Of a stretch of 64,000 nt of DNA, positions 55,290-64,000 are shown in pieces. Source of the stretch: Channa striata. Lineage: Eukaryota > Chordata > Actinopteri > Anabantiformes > Channidae. Each line of letters starts with the position of its first letter. Positions within the stretch are counted from its first letter, which is position 1. The position numbers and the translations under genes are program-made. The stretch is from the NCBI GenBank assembly GCA_033026295.1, contig CM065188.1, positions 15,220,642 to 15,284,641 of the forward strand. The letters are read 5' to 3'. Below the pieces are notes generated by a model. That model did no database searches. It was not told the DNA's origin and saw only the letters and a list, made by a program, of their open reading frames with translations.

Positions 55290-57200
55290 TCTCTGCCTTT
55301 TGTCTCTTTATCTGGTTACAGTCACAATCAAACAGGTGAATGTTGGGCCACAGAAAAAAACAGTGAGAGTAAATTAAAAGGAAAACTTACCTCTGTGGCT
55401 GTAAGCAGAAGACAGACAGCTGGCTGTGACCAGTCACCTCCACTTCCTGCCTCACAACATTATGTCCATGCATAATGTGAGTCAGATAAAGGCAACGACC
55501 AGTCGAGTCACAATAAAACTTTCAGTACTTTGGTTCTGGTTCAGTCTTTGACATAATCACTCTCTGTTGTCCTATGACATTTCTACTGTGAAGCTTTTTT
55601 AGAAGACTGTGGTCTAACACGGAACTTTTCCACACATTATAAAAGCATCGTTGAATGGGCCGCACTTTGGATGGAATTTGATTCACCTGTTTCCAGACAA
55701 AGAGGAAACTACTATCAGTTACTCTTTGAGTGAACTCATTTACTTCATGCTGGTGTGGGATATCACACCAGTATCACTACACTAAGGGCAAACTAATAAA
55801 CTTTCTGTGTCCTCCTGTGTCGTTTAATATCACACTCCTGTCACGCATAATAGAATAATAATAATCACTGTGGTACGAGCAGCAGCATGACATTAACTGA
55901 ATGGACTGAAGTTATTAACGTCTACCTTGGTCAAACCAATTGCGATTTAATTACTCTCGGGTTACAGTCCACTTATTTTAACATTTAGTCTGCCCTATGG
56001 AAAACAATAATGGCTGATAGCTCAGCTTGACAATGTAATAGTATTTTCACCCCCTAACAATGTCTCATCGTTAATAACAAAGATGGATTTAGATGAATCT
56101 CTTCAGAAATTGTGTTCTGCCAAGACCGTCTGGTAGTGTAATACACTCAAAAAAAAAAAAAAAATGTTCAATGAACATGCTTTTATACATTTAATCCAAT
56201 CAAGTAAAATATGTCTTGAACATGCTACTTAAACACTACATATACAGTAGTTGTGGGCACAAAATGGTTGTAACATGTTCAATTAATTTATTAGCATTTT
56301 ATTGTATCCAAATGATTTTTTTTATAAGTCTAGTATATTTCTTTCCAATTTCACTGTACATCAGTAAACCTCTTCAGGACAACAACAATCAGCCTCGTTG
56401 AATAAATTAGTTAATTTCTTGTCAGTTTTCCTAAATTCACTACTGTTGAATAAATTTATGTATAAATATGTTTTTTCAAAGTTTTCTTAAAACGTCATCT
56501 TCTCTCAGTCAGATTTGTTTTACACGACCGCACTAGAAAGCATGAAATTACCAAAGACTCACTAATTCTCATAAAAGCGCAGAAAACAGTTTAGCATTTT
56601 ATTTTCATACTTTTGTTTACCACAATACAATCTTGACTCTTTGAGAGGCAAAAAAAAGCAATGTCACTAGATTTCTGTTTGAAGTTTTTGAAATTTCTAA
56701 CATGCCATTAAACACTAGCCTTTTCAGAAATGCCTGCTCAACATAAAAGTGAACTTACAAGTGAAGCAAGATAAATGCCAGAATGTAACAGCAGTTTTTC
56801 AAATTTCAAATGATTTTTCACATCATAAAAAGACCCATAGACCTAAATGCCTTTATAACAGTTACCACTGTAGCTATTTTACTTGTATGTGAGCAGGTCC
56901 ACTACACTCATAAACTTACGAATACTTTTTATAACAACCGCTTCAGTCCATATTGTGCTGTGTCAGGTAACACAGACGTCCTATTTTAAACTTCCTCCAG
57001 TGGACAGAGAAAACAAAGAAACAAAGAATACAAAGAAACACTTGGTCATTTATCTCAACTTTTATCAGTCTTACAATCAGTCTTTCCACATGCTTGAAGT
57101 AGTAACTCTTGCAGAACTCCAGAAAGCGCAGTCTGGTTTAAGCTCACCTACTCCTGAAGCTGGTTTTTGAGGAACATCTTCAGCAGGAGTTAAAAAGTGC
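55290..57200. other. Intergenic upstream of SL5
   Basis: Contains the SL5 upstream module (55388-55455) and an A-tract at 56150-56163. No gene seen. Confidence 0.5.
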
Positions 57201-57221
57201 ACTTATGTTCTGGTGGGCAGC

Positions 57222-57850
57222 TTACGTCCAAATAGCAAAGCGGCCACTGACAACTCTCAGAACTTCAGTTACGACGCCAAAGTCAGGCAGTGCACCATCC
57301 TTCAGTACGATGTATGCTCCCATCACAGCTTGCTCCATGGGACTGTGTGTTAGGGTCTGAACCCTGTAGGAAAGAATACAAAAGGGGTCATGTGAACAAC
57401 AAATATAATGTAGGTGCAGCAAGATGCAGACAGCAAGGGCAGAATTTAATGAAACCGTAAAACAGTTAATAAGAACACCTTATGGAAAGCATACATTCAG
57501 AGATGGACCTTAATAATGGAGTAAAGACACATACATGAAATCAAAATGTAATGTAGACAGTAGGGTTACAGCATAAACACTTTATCAATCTATAAAAACA
57601 TTAAAATGATATGGATCAGTTGATCTCGGTCCTGGTTGCCTGCTTGTTTTTCCAAATATCCCTGCCCACTGCTAATAACCTGCATCAGCTGTGTCCGTTC
57701 ACCCAGAAGCTGGTCGACAGATATGTTATGGTGTGTTACAGCCTCCAACTGACTGAACACACCTGACACAGGTGAGGAGCAGTGAGTAGAGGGGGTATGG
57801 TTGCAAAGCCTGCAGAACAGGGCTTCCTGAGGATCAGGACTGAGAACCAC
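57222..57850 (-). other. Two possible exons of an unrecognised minus-strand gene
   Basis: 57367-57222 follows ctacag and reads VQTLTHSPMEQAVMGAYIVL, KDGALPDFGVVTEVL, RVVSGRFAIWT to a stop. 57850-57590 reads SQLEAVTHHNISVDQLLGER and TQLMQVISSGQGYLEKQ. Composition looks protein-like, but I do not recognise the family and splice joins are not settled. Confidence 0.3.
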
Positions 57851-58424
57851 CGTTATGGATTAATCCAAATGGACAGAGGCTCCATTAGTTCTTGAGATGT
57901 AAAATGTCATGCCACTCATCCTCTGGAGCAACGAGACTAATAAGGAAAGGCAATAATCGAAGCAAAGTCCAGACTCGTGTTTAGACGTGAAAGTTCCACT
58001 GGTAAAATCTCCTCAAGCAGCTTCCTGTGCAGCCCATGTCTTTAAAAAGGTACAGAAACAATTTAAATGTAGACAAAGATATTGATGGCAGACTTTACAA
58101 TGTGTTAATAATTTGGACATAAAGCTGTCCTGTGACCCTGACTGCATTTCCACGTACTCGTCACTAAAAAAATCAAATATTTTGCGTGAGACTTTTATTT
58201 AAAAAAAAAAACATTTATGTATGTGCACACAAACAGAGAATGGGGACAGTTTGTGCAGCTCCAATGCAGAAAGAATTTAATTAATCAATTCACTTCATGT
58301 GTTTATGACATTTATTAGAACATGACAGGGCATGTGGCTGTATGACTTTTCATTTTTCAAACTGTGATCGATATGTCTGAGAGCATCGTGAGGTCTCCGG
58401 GAAATCCGCTTGGACTCGTGTCCA

Positions 58425-58540
58425 CAGACAGAGAGACAGACAGAGAGACAGACAGAGAGACAGACAGAGAGACAGACAGAGAGACAGACAGAGAGACAGA
58501 CAGAGAGACAGACAGAGAGACAGACAGAGAGACAGACATC
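58425..58540. repeat. Minisatellite, 12-bp unit
   Basis: About nine copies of gagagacagaca with no visible variation. As 12 is a multiple of 3, both strands stay open and give spurious TDRE / SVSL repeats. Confidence 0.93.
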
Positions 58541-58787
58541 CGCTTCACTGGATAGTCACGTTTGTCCGATGAATATGATCGAAGGTTATTGGTTATTTTA
58601 CGGTTATGTGTAGCAGAATGAACTTTATTAGAAAACAGCTGGTTGGAATCACGCGAGGAGCACGGTTATCGTACTCGGACAGACCGGAAACAGCTTGAGC
58701 CAAACTAACCTTAACATTTAACAAAACAAACGTGCCAGAGAAAGTTTTATAAGGCCTCCAGTTATATAATTTGTACTTACCATACAT

Positions 58788-58922
58788 CCAGGCACGTCTA
58801 GCGTTGAAATGCAGCAGTGACGTGCGGCGCTTCCTCATTCTTTTAAATTCCCGCTTCTTGGCTCTACGTATTTCCGGGCTGATGAGCATGCGCAGTAGCG
58901 ACTCGAGGCGCTGCCTCCTCAT
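58788..58922 (-). promoter_or_regulatory. CpG-rich promoter-like patch with possible first exon
   Basis: CpG-dense against an AT-rich background, with gcatgcgcag (NRF1-like) and atttccggg (ETS-like). On the minus strand an open frame from 58922 (MRRQRLESLLRMLISPEIRR, then KREFKRMRKRR) runs into the strong donor ATG|GTAAGT at about 58784. Inference: 5' end of a housekeeping-type gene reading left. Confidence 0.4.
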
Positions 58923-60599
58923 TGGTTGAACAGCGGCTGATCCAAATTGCCTGAATTTCCTTCCATTTTTTTTTCACAACAATCAAGAATGAATCTTAAA
59001 GTTGTTCTCCAAAACTCCACGTTTGGACTTTTGGAGTGTGTGACAGCTCCTGCATCCCGTTATACACACAAGTGTCACAGCAGCTGAGAGCAAAGGCTGA
59101 GGCGTTGCTATGTGGACAGAACTCTCGCCTGCCTTTGTGGTGGTAGAGACCTGCAGGTTCTGTTGAGAACTGATATTCCACCATTCTACCAACTGTAGCA
59201 CGAGTCAAGCGTTGGGTTTTAAATCAGTGGTTTACCTGCTTTTTTTGGACAAGCATGGCACATGTAAGACAAAAGGGCAAAGGTCCTGCAGGACGTCCAG
59301 ACAGACAGCAAGACACTGAACCAAGCAGATATTGTGGTGGTAGCAGCAAGTCCTCAAACATGAACAGCCAAAGATGTTTGTACTGATACAATCAACCCTC
59401 TCGTAAGCGTCAATGAACAGTTTGTCAGAACAGATGATGTTGACAGAACTTGATGTTTCAAAGACTGATTTTCTTTTTTCACTGTTTTACGATAACCTGG
59501 AAACATCTAGATCATACGTCCTCAGCTGCTGAAGTCACTTTTGCAGCAAGGGAACATTTTCTCTGCCTCCTTCTTTTCTTTTGGGTCTTGAATGGTTTTA
59601 TTTAAGCCCTTAATCTCGATTCTACGTTTTTAACACGTCGTATCTACAGATTAATTATTGGGGGGGCCAGTTGTGTTAACTGAAACCAAATGGTTAAATT
59701 TGTGCCTCAGTGCAAGCACTGATTTGAATGAGCAGTATTAAGGATTTTAATCATCCTTTTGTCAGTCTTACCGTCTTTTGTGCTGCAGATAGAAATATGA
59801 TATTGTCTCATACTGACAAACAGTACATACACCTTTAATAAATAAAACATTTTAATAAAAAAGTAAAAGTAAAAAAGGAAACTAACACACAACTAGTAAT
59901 TAAAGATTAAATTAATTTCGTTGCTGAAAACATACTGCCTAATCATAGCTTATACTGCAAAGACATTTAGCAATATATAATCACACTGACAGCAGTGTTA
60001 CACTTTCTCTTCACACATCCACTGCAGAGATTTGTCGCCCAGTACCTGGCAGGTCGGTGAACAACAGCTTGACTATGAATGACTTGATTGCAGGTGTATG
60101 TGCTGTACAGGTCAGTCTTTAGTACTTTATAGCACTATAAACATATGAAGCACCTGAAGGAAAGCAAGCAGCTCGTATATTTTCCTGTAGGAGATGCTGA
60201 TGATTTAATTAGAGCTAAACAGATGAAAGCAAATTTTGTCTACATCTCCCAGGTGTACATGTACGCTTGGCTCACCTGATCTCCTGCTCATCACGACACC
60301 TCTCCAGCCACATGCCCACTACCTGTCTTAGCTGAACTCCCCACTCACCTGCACTCTGCTCCCTGTTACAGTCACTGTCCAGCTGGGGACAGCACTCCCC
60401 TGTCCTACATCCACTCTCAGCAGTACGTCTGCTCTCTGCTCACATAACATTTATCCTCAGTGTCTGATGTGAATTCCTGATGTACACATGTGATCCACAG
60501 TCCCAGCTGTGTGACAGGCCCGTCTTACTGTGAATGCAGCAGGAACCAAGCAGAGGACTGTGAGGACAGGAGCATGGACTGAGTCCACCATAGGCTGAA

Positions 60600-60665
60600 G
60601 TGAGATGGAGCTGCCAGGCAAGAGGGCGAGGGCGACCAAAGAGGAGATATATGGATGTTCTAACA
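60600..60665 (+). mobile_element. RTE 3'-region scrap
   Basis: gatggagctgccaggcaaga, ggcgagggcgaccaaagagg and agatatatggatgttctaac match 38814-38870 of the full RTE. Confidence 0.75.
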
Positions 60666-61229
60666 GAGGCTCAGTCACAACAAGTCATTTGAAAGCACCG
60701 ACTCCCCTCCTCATCCCCCATGTGAGGCAGAGCATCAGTGCCGTGGATCAGAAAGTGGCTAAAATTGTTGCCACTGTCGTCCTACCGCCTTTGGTTCACC
60801 GGTGTGTTCTCTTGGTGTTTTATATGCAGCAATGTGGGATGTATCTTTGAACAAAACTGACAGCTTAACCTCTTGCGACAGAATTTATTTTGGCCTTTCT
60901 CATAGGGCTTGGCTTGGAAGTCATGATCCTTTAAACATTCACTGTTGCTGCTTTGGTGGTGAAACTTTAGTTCCTTACGTTCCCCTTAGGTTTATCCCAT
61001 AGGTCTTCAAACAAAGGATACAAACCCTCCCTTGCCATTGCGTTTACAAATGCCACCAAGTTATTAAATGCAGCCCTGCATCTGCTCCTCATCTTGATGT
61101 TGAGGGCCGCACTCCTCCACTTCTCTCTCAGCTTGAAAACAATTGCTTGAATGTTGGGTACACTGTCTGATCCAGAACAATGATGAGACAGCTTACCTGG
61201 AGGCGATAGCAGAACTACCTTCTTGTAGC

Positions 61230-61580
61230 AAGGTCAATACATTTACATTTTGTCATTTGGCAGATGCTGTGATCCAAACCATCTTACAGAGTACACACAT
61301 GGCTGCCACGCAGGGTGCTCATCTGGCCCACCAGGAGAAACTAGGGGTTCAGTGTCTTGAAGGACACTTCAACATGCAGCAAGCAGGGACTGGGATCAAA
61401 CCACTGACCCTGATCTATGGACGACTGCCTTACCAACTGAGCTGCAGCCGCCACTTGGACTTAAGAGTCTCTAAGACTAAGGTGATGGTGGTGGTAGCTA
61501 AGCTAAGGGATGAGGTAAACATTTGTAAATACAGAGATGGTCATACAGAGCTGCACTGTGTCTTCACACATTTTACTTAA
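61230..61580 (+). mobile_element. SINE/MITE-like repeat joined to an RTE scrap
   Basis: catttggcagatgctgtgat, aggggttcagtgtcttgaag and accttaccaactgagctgca-type wording fits a common fish nonautonomous repeat. 61500-61575 reads KYRDGHTELHCVFT, matching the RTE at 37905-37950. Confidence 0.5.
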
Positions 61581-62484
61581 ATGCTAAACAAACAAACAAG
61601 TAAATATGATGCGCTAAGCAGAACCCAGGCAGCAGTCACACATCAGGGGATTTTACCACAGCAGACCGGAGTTGTGAGTCCAATGTGGAGCAACTTTCTT
61701 CTGCTTTGGTATAAAAAGTCACGTGACATGAGTCATGTCATGTCTGCCATGTGGAAAAATAGGTGAATTAAAGCAAAAGTATCACATTTCAACAACTAAC
61801 CTTCTTTTTTATTCCTAACCTACCCCAGATGTCTTGTGCCTAACACTAACTAAACCGCTGTGTTTGAACTGTAGTTTTATGTGTTTAGCATATAAAAATA
61901 GTGTGAAACTAGCTGCTATTTTGGCACCACTGCAAGCAACAGTGTCTGCCATTTTGTTGCCTGGTGCAGAAAAGGGTTCCATTTGAATGACATCTTCCTC
62001 TCGACGTGGCAGCAGTTTGGGGGTCAAATGAGAAGCCTCACACAAATGGGCATTAAGGTTGAAGGACTTGGAGAAAAAGTGAGATCCACAGTCCGGCGGT
62101 TCATGTGTTTGAGAGACTAAATAACTCTAATCCTCTGTCACTTCTTGGTTCATTGCTGACATTAATAAGATCGAAGTTTAACATGTGTTAGCATTAGCTC
62201 ATTGTGCATATTAATGGTGTGAAGAGGAAGGAAATCTGGTGTATTTGAACTTCAAACAAATGCAGCAAAGTGACTTTATGATGATTAAAAGGCCAAAACT
62301 TTTAGCTGAAAAAGCAAGAAGTCAAATATATGTAAAAAGGAACAGGTTCAATAATTATAGATGAAACAAATCAGGGAAGGACAGGAGCTAAGACACAGTA
62401 TGAAAAACTTGACAATACAGCCATCATCTGCAACCGTTTATCCTATCTGGGTCATTGGGGGCTGGAGCCCATCCTAGCTGTCAT

Positions 62485-62830
62485 TGGGTACACCCTGGAA
62501 GAGTTGTGTCTTCAGGAGTTTTTTTAATGTTGGGAGTGAGGTTGCTGAGTGTTTTTACTTGGTGTTTTCTTGGTGAACGGGAGGGATTGTAGCCCTGAAT
62601 GATGGAATTGAGGTAAGTCAGAGCTGTAGGGTCGACCCCCCTGTAGCCAAGAGACAGAGCATGGAACTTGATCCACGAAGCCACGGAAAGCAAGTGCACA
62701 GATCTGAAGAGAGGTGTGACATGAGTCCTTTTTGGCTGATTAAAAATGTGGCGTGCTGCTGCATTTTGAATCATCTCCGGGATTTGATGGGTGATGCCGG
62801 TAACAGTGTTTGCGATCTCTGAGTGTGTTG
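62485..62830 (-). mobile_element. L2-like LINE C-terminal fragment
   Basis: MIQNAAARHIFNQPKRTHVT, PLFRSVHLLSVASWIKFHAL and VDPTALTYLNSIIQGYNPS align with the L2 frame at 705-910. It abuts the right arm of the inverted duplication. Confidence 0.75.
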
Positions 62831-63217
62831 CTATAGTTATTATTAGTCTGCCAAAAAGCAGAAACTCACTGAATGTCAGAGTTTAAACAAACTTTAGACT
62901 CTTATGGGCCATGAACCAAACATTCAGTTCCTCTGTCAACTTATTTGTACATCATTAATGCCAACGTTTGGGGTTCGCTGTCCTTCTGCTCATTGTGCAT
63001 ATTAATGATGTGAAGAAGAAGGAAGTCTGCTGTATTTTAACATCCTGATTTCTGTCTTCTGCTTATTGGTGACAGAGGACAAACATCTTGAGAGACGACA
63101 TCCACATCAAATATACTGTAAATATGAGCAATTAGTGTTTAATGAACTTTCTGCACACGTTTGTGTGTTAACATGTTTCTTTTTGTGTGAATGAACAGAC
63201 AGATCAGAGGAGCAGTT

Positions 63218-63272
63218 ATGCAGTTTTCTGCAGCATCGAGTGGATTTGTTGTCGTCCTTCTGTCTGTGTCAG
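63218..63272 (+). CDS. SL6 signal-peptide exon, plus-strand receptor leaving the window
   Basis: MQFSAASGFVVVLLSVS, donor CAG|GTAAC, one codon different from the minus-strand exon at 23029-22975 over the same 55 nt. The flanks match too. No V exon is visible in the remaining 730 bases, which agrees with the long first introns elsewhere (1 to 5 kb). Confidence 0.75.
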
Positions 63273-63343
63273 GTAACATAAATCTATATTTACTGCAATA
63301 AGACTGACTGATGCAGCATTTTTAAACATATGGTGAAAGTCAC

Positions 63344-63413
63344 TTTATTAGATTAGACTAGATTCAACTTTATTGTCATTACACATGTACAAGGCAACGA
63401 AATGCAGTTTATT
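63344..63413 (-). mobile_element. 64-bp LINE/SINE tail insertion in SL6 intron 1
   Basis: Absent from the left arm. Flanked by tttatt on both sides (63344-63349 and 63408-63413). On the minus strand it reads atttcgttgccttgtacatg, then aataaagttgaatctagtct: a very short 5'-truncated retro-insertion. Confidence 0.7.
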
Positions 63414-64000
63414 GAGCCGTATTTGGTACTGAATTTAAATTCAGAATGTGCAGATGTGATACAAGGGTTGTCTTGGTTTATTAACTATAATTAATTAATT
63501 TTTGTTATTCAGTTGCCAAAGCGATAAACTAAAGTCATCACCTTCTGAGCACAGCGGAAGTTCGACTTGCAAATGTGTGAAAACTTTTCTATTTGTTTCA
63601 CACATTTTGATCAAAGATGCAAAAGATTAACTGTCAAACAAAAAGAGAACACATCTTCAAGATATCACAAACGACCTTTTCTAAATGATTCTGTCACAAT
63701 TATGTTCTCTTATATGGACCCTGATAGAGGCAGAGTCAGAAGGTAGTGAGAGCAGAGAATTTATTTGAAGTGGATGAGATGGAAAATGGTCGGAGCCGTG
63801 CGGGGTGGCGAACACTCTGTTCAGGAAGCCGGACGGGTCTGAGGCCTAGGGGTAAATAGAGGGTGAGTAATGAAAACATAAACCAGTACAGAGGACTAAT
63901 GATAAAGGGCTTACAGGAATGGATGAGTGAAGAGAGTGGTGTAGAAGTCTCGGCCAGGTTGAGGGTGATGATGGAATGCAGACCAGGCGGTGATGGTGAA

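Larger units (their letters stand above)
62830..63691 (+). repeat. Right arm of inverted duplication (partner 22300-23413)
   Basis: From gtctgccaaaaagcag to tctaaatgattct; includes the upstream module, the SL6 signal exon and part of intron 1. Identity with the left arm is very high around the exon. Confidence 0.85.

Noticed and set aside
58357..58613. Repeat-protein frames TDRE / RQTE on plus and SVSL on minus
   Set aside because: Caused by the 12-bp minisatellite; no start context, homology or splice support.
1..64000. CRISPR arrays, operons, rRNA or stand-alone tRNA genes
   Set aside because: None seen; the sequence is vertebrate, and the only tRNA-like boxes belong to the SINE at 42228.

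Overview
This is animal DNA, almost certainly from a ray-finned (teleost) fish. It has short exons with GT-AG introns, dinucleotide microsatellites, fish-type non-LTR retrotransposons (L2-, CR1/Rex1- and RTE-like) and Tc1-like relics. The host genes are Ig-superfamily receptors of the teleost CD22-like / Siglec kind. No prokaryotic feature is present.

The host content is a tandem array of CD22-like receptor genes, here called SL1 to SL5, all read on the minus strand. SL1 is at 3988-8940, SL2 at 11887-15378 (possibly up to 23029), SL3 at 25360-29773, SL4 at 40389-47966 and SL5 at 50380-55288. A signal-peptide relic at 39160-39193 marks a sixth, dead locus. A plus-strand signal-peptide exon (SL6) at 63218-63272 opens a gene that runs off the right edge. 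The shared plan is a signal-peptide exon, a Siglec-type V domain, a short C2 domain, two to five further Ig exons, a transmembrane exon and two or three tail exons. Every extracellular exon is phase 1-1, so any one can be lost or skipped without changing frame.

The tails differ. SL1 and SL5 carry two ITIM-like tyrosines each (LQYASV and VEYASV; LHYASI and VEYTTV). SL2 has LEYENI plus a second YENI. SL3 has YENI/YANT motifs without a clean ITIM. SL4 looks cut off before its tyrosine exon. Most V domains keep the F-strand arginine used by Siglecs to bind sialic acid, but SL4 has lysine there. SL1 (V and C2), SL2 (one Ig), SL4 (tail) and SL5 (three Ig exons) all carry frame-breaking or structure-breaking changes, so the locus appears to be in birth-and-death turnover.

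Between the genes lie mobile elements: an L2 copy (1-1250), Rex1-like fragments (10.4-11.2, 15.9-16.7 and 25.6-26.5 kb), a minus-strand CR1-like element with nested insertions (18.3-20.8 kb), a nearly complete Rex1-like element (32.3-35.4 kb), a full-length RTE with a 17-bp target duplication (35.9-39.0 kb), a tRNA-derived SINE (42.2 kb) and a composite inverted-repeat block inside an SL4 intron (43.3-45.1 kb). The stretch 55.3-62.4 kb is sparse, with a 12-bp minisatellite and a CpG-rich promoter-like patch near 58.8-58.9 kb.

The strongest observations are a block of about 120 bp, nearly identical in almost every Ig exon including broken ones, which suggests local gene conversion; an inverted duplication of the signal-peptide/promoter region (22.3-23.4 against 62.8-63.7 kb); the Arg-to-Lys change and truncated tail of SL4; and a perfect 24-bp-arm hairpin at 10067-10123.
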